A stretch of 14,182 nucleotides of DNA from JBOHHM01 sp050725495 (GTDB lineage: Bacteria; Pseudomonadota; Gammaproteobacteria; Burkholderiales; Burkholderiaceae_C): positions 1 through 14,182 of the forward strand of contig JBOHHM010000267.1 of the NCBI GenBank assembly GCA_050725495.1. The letters run 5' to 3'. The position numbers and the translations under genes are program-made. Below are positions 1-5,879 of this stretch, piece after piece. The notes beneath the pieces are model-generated. The model was not told where the DNA came from. It saw only the letters and a program-made list of their open reading frames with translations, and did not search any database. Each line of letters begins with the position of its first letter. Positions within the stretch are counted from its first letter, which is position 1.

Positions 1-83
1 GCCTTGTAGGGCAGGCCGCATTCTTCCAGCATGATGTGAACTTTGTGGCCGTTGGGCGTGGGCCAGGAGAAAACCTCGATCAT
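1..83 (-). CDS. Glutathione S-transferase family protein, N-terminal fragment (cut by window edge)
   Basis: Only the first 27 codons are inside the window; the gene continues to the left. The peptide begins MIEVFSWPTPNGHKV and continues with HIMLEECGLPYK. This is the first beta strand and helix of a thioredoxin-fold GST N-terminal domain. The TPNGHK motif is typical of the YfcG/Ure2-like disulfide-oxidoreductase GSTs, where the Asn-Gly-His-Lys loop lies at the glutathione site in place of a catalytic Ser or Tyr. The start is the ATG at 83, with only a weak AAGG-like ribosome site upstream. The gene lies 194 nt downstream of the acyl-CoA dehydrogenase on the same strand, with a strong hairpin between them, so it is probably a separate transcription unit. 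Subfamily and substrate cannot be fixed from this fragment. Confidence 0.75.
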   Translation of the reverse strand, partial: MIEVFSWPTPNGHKVHIMLEECGLPYK

Positions 84-203
84 GGTCTGCCTTTGCTGCG
101 GAATGGATCGTGGGACTTTAGGGGAAATTGGCGTTTCATGCAGGCAGCGCCCAAGTGAGCCCGGCCTGGCGCCCGCACTCAGGCTCGGGCATGGGCGCCC
201 AGA

Positions 204-238
204 AGCACAAAGCGCCCATCAAAAGGGCGCCTTGTGCT
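204..238 (-). terminator. Strong hairpin downstream of the acyl-CoA dehydrogenase gene
   Basis: Arms AGCACAA-A-GCGCCC (204-217) and GGGCGC-C-TTGTGCT (225-238) pair as 7 + 6 bp with one A/C mismatch around a 7-nt loop. The hairpin begins about 40 nt after the stop codon of the acyl-CoA dehydrogenase at 278 and before the GST-like gene. On the minus strand it is followed by TCTGGG rather than a clean U-tract. It could therefore be an imperfect intrinsic terminator, or a stem that stabilises the 3' end of the message. I see nothing else in 84-203. Confidence 0.55.
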
Positions 239-252
239 ATGAAAAATAGAGC
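236..252. repeat. Degenerate copy of a short GCTAT...ATAG inverted repeat
   Basis: GCTAT at 236-240 and ATAGAGC at 246-252 form an imperfect inverted repeat around GAAAA. It resembles the two 17-bp copies at 9906-9922 and 11981-11997. This copy is in non-coding DNA and overlaps the end of the terminator-like hairpin. One extra base interrupts the right arm, so it is the weakest of the three. Confidence 0.35.
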
Positions 253-277
253 GAGGCAGCACGGCCCGCTGTCGCCA

Positions 278-1552
278 TCAGCTGCCGCGGGTGATCGGCA
301 TTTCCACCTCGCGCGGATTCGCCGAATACTTGCCGAGCTCGAGCTTGGCGATCGCGTTGCGGTGAACCTCGTCCGGGCCGTCGGCGAAGCGCAGGGTGCG
401 CGCGCCGGCGTAGGCATAGGCCAGCGGGAAGTCGTCGCAGACGCCGCCGCCGCCATGGGCCTGCATGGCCCAATCGATCACCTGGCAGGCCATGCTCGGT
501 GCGACCACCTTGATCATCGCGATTTCATTTTTCGCCACCTTGTTGCCGGCCACGTCCATCAGCCATGCGGCCTTCAGAGTGAGCAATCGGGCCATGTCGA
601 TCTTGCAGCGGGCTTCGGCGATGCGCTCCTGCGTGACGGTCTGGGCGGCCACGGTTTTGCCGAAGGCCACGCGCGAGGAGGCGCGTTTGCACATCAGCTC
701 GAGCGCGCGTTCGGCCAGGCCGATCAGACGCATGCAGTGGTGAATCCGTCCCGGCCCGAGGCGGCCCTGGGCGATTTCGAAGCCGCGGCCTTCGCCCAGC
801 AGGATGTTGGAGACGGGCACACGCACGTTCTCGAAATACATCTCGACGTGGCCGTGCGGCGCATCGTCGTAGCCGAACACATTGAGCGGACGAACGATGC
901 GGATGCCCTTGGCATCGGCCGGCACCAACACCATGCTTTGCTGCGAGTGGCGCGGCGCCTCGGGGTCGGTCTTGCCCATGGTGATGTAGACGGCGCAGCG
1001 CGGGTCGGCAGCGCCGGAAATCCACCACTTGTGGCCGTTGATCACGTACTCGTCGCCCTGGCGCTCGATGCGGGTGCAGATGTTGGTGGCGTCGCTGGAG
1101 GCGACTTCGGGCTCGGTCATCGCGAAGGCCGAGCGGATCTTGCCTTCGAGCAGGGGCTTGAGCCAGCGCGCCTTGTTGTCCTCGGAGCCATAGCGGGCGA
1201 TGGTTTCCATGTTGCCGGTATCGGGCGCCGAGCAATTGAACACCTCGCTGGCCCAGGGCACACGGCCCATGATTTCTGCCAGCGGCGCGTATTCCTGGTT
1301 GGTCAGGCCGGCACCGGCGTAGCCCGAAGCCGCAGCGCTGTCCACTGGCAGAAACAGGTTCCACAGGCCTGCTTCACGCGCCTTGGGCTTGAGATCTTCA
1401 ATGGTCTTGAGCGCGCTCCAGCGCTTGCCGGCGGCGGTATTGGCCGCCAGTTCGGCGGCATAGTGCGCTTCGGCCGGATAGATGTGGTCATCCATGAACT
1501 TCAGCACTTTGGCCTGCAGTTCCTTGGTTTTGGGGGAGTAGTCAAAGTCCAT
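278..1552 (-). CDS. Acyl-CoA dehydrogenase, ACAD10/11-type
   Basis: A 424-residue flavoenzyme of the acyl-CoA dehydrogenase superfamily, presumably cytoplasmic. Visible features: an N-terminal helical domain (about 1-140); the FAD/substrate signature FAMTEPEVASSDATN (143-157); WWISGA (176-181) in the beta domain; the family Arg-x-x-Phe-Gly at R294-G298; QAHGGGGV (364-371); and RFADGPDEVH (388-397). In medium-chain dehydrogenase the catalytic base is Glu in an EGT motif. Here Asp391 (ADGPDE) falls at that place, as is usual in the ACAD10/ACAD11 group. The start at 1552 has GGAGA about 7 nt upstream; longer in-frame extensions only run into the preceding gene. It lies 34 nt after the kinase gene, the partner fused to it in animal ACAD11. 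The likely role is dehydrogenation of acyl-CoAs or, with the kinase, removal of phosphate from 4-phosphoacyl-CoAs. The exact substrate is inference. Confidence 0.9.
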   Translation of the reverse strand: MDFDYSPKTKELQAKVLKFMDDHIYPAEAHYAAELAANTAAGKRWSALKTIEDLKPKAREAGLWNLFLPVDSAAASGYAGAGLTNQEYAPLAEIMGRVPWASEVFNCSAPDTGNMETIARYGSEDNKARWLKPLLEGKIRSAFAMTEPEVASSDATNICTRIERQGDEYVINGHKWWISGAADPRCAVYITMGKTDPEAPRHSQQSMVLVPADAKGIRIVRPLNVFGYDDAPHGHVEMYFENVRVPVSNILLGEGRGFEIAQGRLGPGRIHHCMRLIGLAERALELMCKRASSRVAFGKTVAAQTVTQERIAEARCKIDMARLLTLKAAWLMDVAGNKVAKNEIAMIKVVAPSMACQVIDWAMQAHGGGGVCDDFPLAYAYAGARTLRFADGPDEVHRNAIAKLELGKYSANPREVEMPITRGS

Positions 1553-1586
1553 GGGGTCTCCGGTTAGGGTCTCGGTGTAAAAAGGT

Positions 1587-2672
1587 TCAGGCCCGCTGGG
1601 CGAACTTCCAGGCCATTTGCGCCAGCGGAAGCGCGCCTGCGCCGGAACTCGCGGCCTGGGCGCTCGATGCCGTGCCGGCTTCGACCCGCTTGGCAATGCC
1701 TTGCAGGATGGCGGCCATGCGAAACAGGTTGTAGGCCAGGTAGAAATTCCAGTCGGCCCGCAGCGCCTCGGGCGTGGTGATGCCGGTGCGCTCGCAGTAC
1801 TGGCGGATGTATTCATCCTCGGTCGGGATGCCCAGGCTCGCGACATCGAGCCCGCCGATGCCGCGGAATGATCCCGGTGGAATATGCCAGGCCATGCAGT
1901 GGTAGCTGAAGTCGGCCATCGGATGGCCCAGGGTCGACAGCTCCCAGTCCAGCACGGCCAGCACGCGCGGCTCGGTGGGGTGAAACATCAGGTTGTCGAG
2001 CCGGTAGTCGCCGTGCACGATGGAGACTTTGGACTCGTCGCGCGCGTCGGCGGGGATATGCGCAGGCAGCCACTCCATCAGCTGGTCCATTTCCGGTATC
2101 GGTTGTGTGATGGAGGCTATGTACTGCTTGCTCCATCGGCCGATCTGGCGCTCGAAATAGTTGCCCGGCTTGCCGTAGTTGGCCAGGCCACGTTCGGCGA
2201 ATTTCACGCTGTGCAGCGCTGCGATTACGCGGTTCATCTCGTTGTAAATCTCGCCGCGTTCGGCCTTGCTCATGCCGGGCAGGGCCTGGTCCCAGAGCAC
2301 GCGGCCCTGAACAAACTCCATCACGTAGAAGGCCCGGCCGATGACCGACTCGTCCTCGCACAGGCAGTGCATGCGGGCCACCGGGACATCGGTGCCCTGC
2401 AGGCCACTCATCACTGCAAATTCGCGCTCGACCGCATGGGCCGAAGGCAACAGCTTGGCCACCGGGCCGGGCTTGGCGCGCATCACGTAGCTCTGTTTCG
2501 GCGTGACCAGCTTATAGGTCGGGTTGGACTGCCCGCCCTTGAACATCTGCACGGTCAGGGGGCCGGCAAAGCCTTCGAGGTTCGTTTCAAGCCAGGTGCT
2601 CAGGGCTTGCACATCGAATGCATGCTGGCCTGAGACGGGCCGGGTACCGACAAAATGGTCAAAGTCGCTCAT
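1587..2672 (-). CDS. Aminoglycoside-phosphotransferase-fold kinase, ACAD10/11 N-terminal type
   Basis: A 361-residue small-molecule kinase of the APH/choline-kinase fold. It shows a nucleotide loop FKGGQSNPTY (44-53); VMRAKP with K67 near the ATP-lysine position; E83 in VEREF as the likely helix-C Glu; the catalytic loop HGDYRLDN (220-227, D222 as base and N227 as metal ligand); and LDWE (241-244, D242 as Mg ligand). The SAHAVEREF segment and overall pattern match the kinase half of ACAD11-like proteins rather than antibiotic-resistance enzymes. I chose the ATG at 2672; a TTG 12 codons upstream is inside the preceding regulator gene. No good ribosome site is visible, and only 19 nt separate it from the regulator stop, so translation may depend on read-through from that gene. 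A plausible role, inferred from ACAD11 and the Pseudomonas LvaA kinase, is ATP-dependent phosphorylation of 4-hydroxyacyl-CoA. Other hydroxylated substrates are possible. Confidence 0.87.
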   Translation of the reverse strand: MSDFDHFVGTRPVSGQHAFDVQALSTWLETNLEGFAGPLTVQMFKGGQSNPTYKLVTPKQSYVMRAKPGPVAKLLPSAHAVEREFAVMSGLQGTDVPVARMHCLCEDESVIGRAFYVMEFVQGRVLWDQALPGMSKAERGEIYNEMNRVIAALHSVKFAERGLANYGKPGNYFERQIGRWSKQYIASITQPIPEMDQLMEWLPAHIPADARDESKVSIVHGDYRLDNLMFHPTEPRVLAVLDWELSTLGHPMADFSYHCMAWHIPPGSFRGIGGLDVASLGIPTEDEYIRQYCERTGITTPEALRADWNFYLAYNLFRMAAILQGIAKRVEAGTASSAQAASSGAGALPLAQMAWKFAQRA

Positions 2673-2691
2673 GATGGGAAGTGCTTGGGTT

Positions 2692-3411
2692 TTAGTTGTC
2701 TGCTTCAATGATGCGTACCAGCGCTTCGCGGTCGCGAATCACGAGGCCACCCGGCTCGATGCGGATCACTTCCTCGCGCTCCATGGCCTTGAGTTCCTGG
2801 TTGACGCGCTGGCGCGAAGCGCCCAGCAGCTGGGCCAGTTCCTCCTGGGCCAGTTGCAGGCCGATGCGCACCTCGCGCGCGTCGTTCAACGAGGGCACGC
2901 CGTAGCTGCGTGCCAGGTGCAGCAGCTGTTTGGCCAGCCGGGCCCGCAAGGGCAGGGTGTTGAGGTCTTCCACCAGGCCGTAGAGCTGGCGGATGCGGCG
3001 CGCATGCAGGCGCAGCATGGCCTCGTAGAGCTCGACATGCGCTGCAAGAATCTTCCTGAAATCGGCCTTGGCCACGCACAGGATGGTGGTTTCGCCATGG
3101 GCATAGGCATCGTGCGTGCGCCGGTCGCCGTCGAAGATCGCCACATCGCCAAACCAGATGCCGGGCTCCACATAGGTCAGTGTGATCTGCTTGCCCGAGA
3201 TCGAGGTGGAGCTCACCCTGACGGCCCCCTTGACGCAGGCAATCCATTCCTCGGGCGGATCGCCACGCGCGGCGATCAGTTCGCCGTCCTTGAATCGTTT
3301 GACGTAGGCGCATCGGAGAATGTCGTGTCGCAGTGACGGAGAAAGTGAGGAAAACCAGCGACCGGAGTTGATCGCTGCACGTTCTTCAATGGTAAGAATC
3401 GGATCGTCCAT
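2692..3411 (-). CDS. Crp/Fnr-family transcriptional regulator
   Basis: A 239-residue DNA-binding regulator. A cyclic-nucleotide-binding-type beta-roll spans about 19-125, a long dimer helix about 126-150, and a Crp-type winged helix-turn-helix about 155-230, with the recognition segment around LAQEELAQLLGASRQRVNQE (187-206). The ligand-phosphate region that in E. coli CRP carries Arg-Ser reads WFGDVAIFDGDRRTHD here, so the usual cAMP contacts are not evident. There is no N-terminal cysteine cluster of FNR type. The ATG at 3411 is preferred over one ten codons upstream because the protein lines up better and a weak AGG-type ribosome site precedes it. It lies 104 nt after the crotonase gene and 19 nt before the kinase gene on the same strand, so it probably controls this catabolic cluster. 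The effector is unknown. Confidence 0.87.
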   Translation of the reverse strand: MDDPILTIEERAAINSGRWFSSLSPSLRHDILRCAYVKRFKDGELIAARGDPPEEWIACVKGAVRVSSTSISGKQITLTYVEPGIWFGDVAIFDGDRRTHDAYAHGETTILCVAKADFRKILAAHVELYEAMLRLHARRIRQLYGLVEDLNTLPLRARLAKQLLHLARSYGVPSLNDAREVRIGLQLAQEELAQLLGASRQRVNQELKAMEREEVIRIEPGGLVIRDREALVRIIEADN

Positions 3412-3471
3412 GGCCTGTCTTTTCGGTGACTGATGACCCATGGATTGTCGCGCGCGGGACGACCCTACTGC

Positions 3472-3490
3472 CTCAGGGTTGTCACCTGAG
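3472..3490. promoter_or_regulatory. Small inverted repeat upstream of the Crp/Fnr gene
   Basis: CTCAGG (3472-3477) and CCTGAG (3485-3490) form a perfect 6-bp inverted repeat with a 7-nt spacer, about 60 nt upstream of the regulator start. It lies in the only sizeable gap (104 nt) inside the catabolic cluster. It could be an operator for a dimeric regulator or a weak hairpin. No clear -35/-10 pair accompanies it. Confidence 0.2.
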
Positions 3491-3512
3491 TGCCTGCGCC
3501 AGGGAAGCGCCG

Positions 3513-3528
3513 GCGCTATGGGTAGCGC
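3513..3528 (-). repeat. Tight hairpin across the stop codon of the crotonase gene
   Basis: GCGCTA (3513-3518) and TAGCGC (3523-3528) are perfect 6-bp arms around a TGGG loop and include the TAG stop at 3516-3518. There is no U-tract on the minus strand, so it is not a standard intrinsic terminator. It may weaken read-through toward the regulator gene or protect the 3' end of the upstream dicistronic message. Confidence 0.3.
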
Positions 3529-4295
3529 GGCGTTTGCTTGTCGAGAAAAGCGGCGATCCCGATGCCGGCGTTGGCGTGGTAGAGGTTCTTGACGAAATGG
3601 TCGCGCTCGGCCGCGAGCTGACGGTTAAGCGTGGCCTGCGGCGCGTCGTTGACCAGTTCTTTGATGCTGGCCAGCGCATTGGGCGCACGGGCATTGAGCG
3701 TTTCAGCCAGGGCCAAGGCCGCGGTCAGCGCGCCGCCGTCATCGGCGAGGCGGTTGACCAGACCCAGTTCATGCAGGCGCCGCGCGCCAATACGCTCCCC
3801 GCACATCAGCAGCTGAGTGACCAATTGACGCGGCAGGGCGCGGCTCAGGCTCCAGCTGCCGCCGCCGTCGGGCGACAGGGCGATATTGCTGTAGGCCATG
3901 ACGAACACCGCGTTGCTGGCCGCCACGATGAAGTCGCAGGCCAGGGCCAGGGAAAACCCGGCGCCGGCAGCCGCGCCTTCGACCGCCGCGATCACGGGCT
4001 TGGGAAAGGCGCGTATGGATTCGATCCAGTTGTGCAGGCCTTCGATGCTTTGCGCCTGCACCTCGGGGGGCAACTGGCGGTTGGCCTGCAGGCGCTGCAG
4101 GTTGCCGCCCGCACTGAACAGGCTGCCCTCGCCGACGATGATCACGCTACGCACCTCCGGGCTGCTTTCGGCCGCATTCAGGGCCTCGACGCCGGCGGCA
4201 TAGATATCCGGCCCCAGGGCATTGCGATGCTCGGGATTGCTCAGGGTGAGCACCAGGGTCTGGTCCTGACTCGTGCTTTTCAGTTCCGCTGCCAT
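3516..4295 (-). CDS. Enoyl-CoA hydratase/isomerase (crotonase) family protein without the two hydratase glutamates
   Basis: A 259-residue crotonase-fold enzyme, the usual length. The oxyanion-hole segments are present: FSAGGN (60-65) and GAAAGAGF (107-114). Aligned gap-free through ACDFIVAASNAVF to the mitochondrial hydratase, the two catalytic glutamates (GGGCE and GQPE) are replaced by Ser115 and Tyr135. Instead there is an Asp at 143 in SPDGGGSW, like the single catalytic Asp of PaaG-type isomerases and related crotonases. The chemistry is therefore more likely double-bond or ring isomerisation, or another crotonase reaction, than hydration. The start at 4295 is firm: GAGGAGGAA lies about 9 nt upstream, inside the end of the preceding 3-hydroxyacyl-CoA dehydrogenase gene, whose stop is 4 nt away. 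The two genes are surely co-transcribed and probably act on the same CoA thioester. Confidence 0.88.
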   Translation of the reverse strand: MAAELKSTSQDQTLVLTLSNPEHRNALGPDIYAAGVEALNAAESSPEVRSVIIVGEGSLFSAGGNLQRLQANRQLPPEVQAQSIEGLHNWIESIRAFPKPVIAAVEGAAAGAGFSLALACDFIVAASNAVFVMAYSNIALSPDGGGSWSLSRALPRQLVTQLLMCGERIGARRLHELGLVNRLADDGGALTAALALAETLNARAPNALASIKELVNDAPQATLNRQLAAERDHFVKNLYHANAGIGIAAFLDKQTPRYP

Positions 4296-4299
4296 GGGT

Positions 4300-5820
4300 T
4301 CATTCCTCCTCGTGCAGCAGGCTCAGGCCGATGGCGCCGCGCCGGCGCAGCCAGGGGCTGGGGCGGTAGCGCGGGTCGCCGTAGACGGTTTGCATGTTGA
4401 ACAGCACTTCCAGCACATTGGTCGGCCCATAGCGGTTGCCCATGGCCAGCGGTCCCAGCGGGTAGCCCAGGCCGAGCGTGACGGCGGTTTCCAGGTCGGC
4501 CGGGGTGCAGATGCGCTGCTGGCAGATGTCCGCCGCAATGTTGACGATGGTGGCGACCACGCGCTGGGTGACAAAGCCGCCGCTGTCGCGGATCACGCTC
4601 ACGGGTTTGCCGTCGCGTGCCAGCAGGGCGTGGGCCGCATCGCGGATGTCGGTGCGCGTGGCGGGGTTGGTCGCGAGGACGCGGCGTTTGGTGGCGGCAT
4701 CGTCGACCAGCATGTCGATGCCGATGGTGCGGGCCGGGTCGAGCCGTTCCACCACGGCGACCGTGGTCACGTCAAAGCCCAAGGGCGCGACAAACGTGAT
4801 CGCTGCAGGTGAGGGCGAGGCGCCGGTCTCGATCGTGGCATCCAGGTTCTTCAACAGCTGTAGCAGCTCGGCCCGGCGGGCCGCGCGCGGCGATACCCAG
4901 ACCGGGGGCATGTCTGTGACCTGCGGCGCCGCCGGCTCGGGGCTGACCTGGGCCACGCCATCGACGTAGCGATAAAAACCTTCGCCGACCTTTTTGCCGA
5001 CCACGCCGCCCGCCAGCCGCTGGGCGGTGATGACGCTGGGGCGGTAGCGGGGCTCGTCGTAGTACTGACGATAGACGGACTCCATCACCGGGTGAGACAC
5101 GTCCAATGCGGTCAGGTCCATCAGCTCGAACGGTCCGAGCCTGAAGCCCACCTGGTCTTTCAGGATGCGGTCAATCGTCGCGAAATCGGCCACGCCCTCG
5201 CTCACGATGCGCAGGGCTTCGGTGCCATAGCCCCGCCCGGCATGGTTGACGATGAAGCCCGGTGTGTCCTGGGCCCGCACCGGCGTATGGCCCATTTGCC
5301 GTGCGTAGTTCGCCAGATCGGCGCAAACGCGGGCGTCGGTCTTGAGGCCGGCAATGACCTCGACGAGTTTCATCAGCGGCACCGGGTTGAAGAAGTGGTA
5401 GCCGGCGAACTGCTGCGGGCGCTTCAGCTGCCCTGCGATCGCCGTGACCGACAGCGACGAGGTGTTGGTGGCCAACACGGCCGAGGGGCTGACGATGCCT
5501 TCCAGCTCGGCAAACAGGCTCTTCTTGACATCCAGCCGCTCCACCACGGCTTCGATCACCAGGTCGCAACCGGACAACTCGGCCAGCGTGTGGGTCGCCA
5601 GCAAACGCGCCTTCAGCTGGGCCGCCTGCGCTGCATCCAGCCTGCCCTTTTCCTGCAGCTTGTCCCACTGGACGCAGATGGCATCGCGCGCCTTGGCAAT
5701 GACTTCGGGCTGGGCGTCGAACAGTTTGACGGTGCTGCCGGCCTGGGCGGCAATCTGGGCGATGCCGCGACCCATGGCGCCGGCACCTACAACCCCAATG
5801 GTGGCGTAAATAACGTTCAT
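4300..5820 (-). CDS. 3-hydroxyacyl-CoA dehydrogenase, PaaH-type
   Basis: A 506-residue NAD-dependent L-3-hydroxyacyl-CoA dehydrogenase, presumably cytoplasmic, with an N-terminal Rossmann domain and duplicated C-terminal helical domains, close in size and layout to E. coli PaaH (475 residues). Visible: GAGAMGRG (12-19) for NAD; S121 in NTSS; H142 in YHFFNPVP; E154 in KLVEV; and N192 in TPGFIVN. Their spacing equals that of the Ser-His-Glu-Asn set of human HADH. A second helical domain includes LGLGYPLGPLAM and ends near DPRYRPSPWLRR. The start is the ATG at 5820, with only a poor GGA upstream. It heads the catabolic run: the crotonase gene follows at 4 nt. It is divergent from the FimV-like gene, with 59 nt between start codons, so its promoter must lie in that short gap or within the neighbour. 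Confidence 0.93.
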   Translation of the reverse strand: MNVIYATIGVVGAGAMGRGIAQIAAQAGSTVKLFDAQPEVIAKARDAICVQWDKLQEKGRLDAAQAAQLKARLLATHTLAELSGCDLVIEAVVERLDVKKSLFAELEGIVSPSAVLATNTSSLSVTAIAGQLKRPQQFAGYHFFNPVPLMKLVEVIAGLKTDARVCADLANYARQMGHTPVRAQDTPGFIVNHAGRGYGTEALRIVSEGVADFATIDRILKDQVGFRLGPFELMDLTALDVSHPVMESVYRQYYDEPRYRPSVITAQRLAGGVVGKKVGEGFYRYVDGVAQVSPEPAAPQVTDMPPVWVSPRAARRAELLQLLKNLDATIETGASPSPAAITFVAPLGFDVTTVAVVERLDPARTIGIDMLVDDAATKRRVLATNPATRTDIRDAAHALLARDGKPVSVIRDSGGFVTQRVVATIVNIAADICQQRICTPADLETAVTLGLGYPLGPLAMGNRYGPTNVLEVLFNMQTVYGDPRYRPSPWLRRRGAIGLSLLHEEE

Positions 5821-5879
5821 TCCATGAATTATTACGTAGCGGCCATGACCCGGGCCTGGGCCAGAATCGAAACCGTCAT

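Noticed and set aside
128..1567. 479-codon open frame on the plus strand opposite the acyl-CoA dehydrogenase
   Set aside because: It mirrors a well-recognised gene in GC-rich DNA, has His/Ala/Gly-rich shadow composition and no family resemblance.
1553..1846. N-terminal extension of the acyl-CoA dehydrogenase frame to 522 residues
   Set aside because: It runs through the end of the kinase gene in another frame; family length and the GGAGA site support the start at 1552.
1587..2672. Reading the kinase as an aminoglycoside-resistance enzyme
   Set aside because: It shares only the fold motifs; the ACAD11-type features and the neighbouring dehydrogenase point to CoA metabolism.
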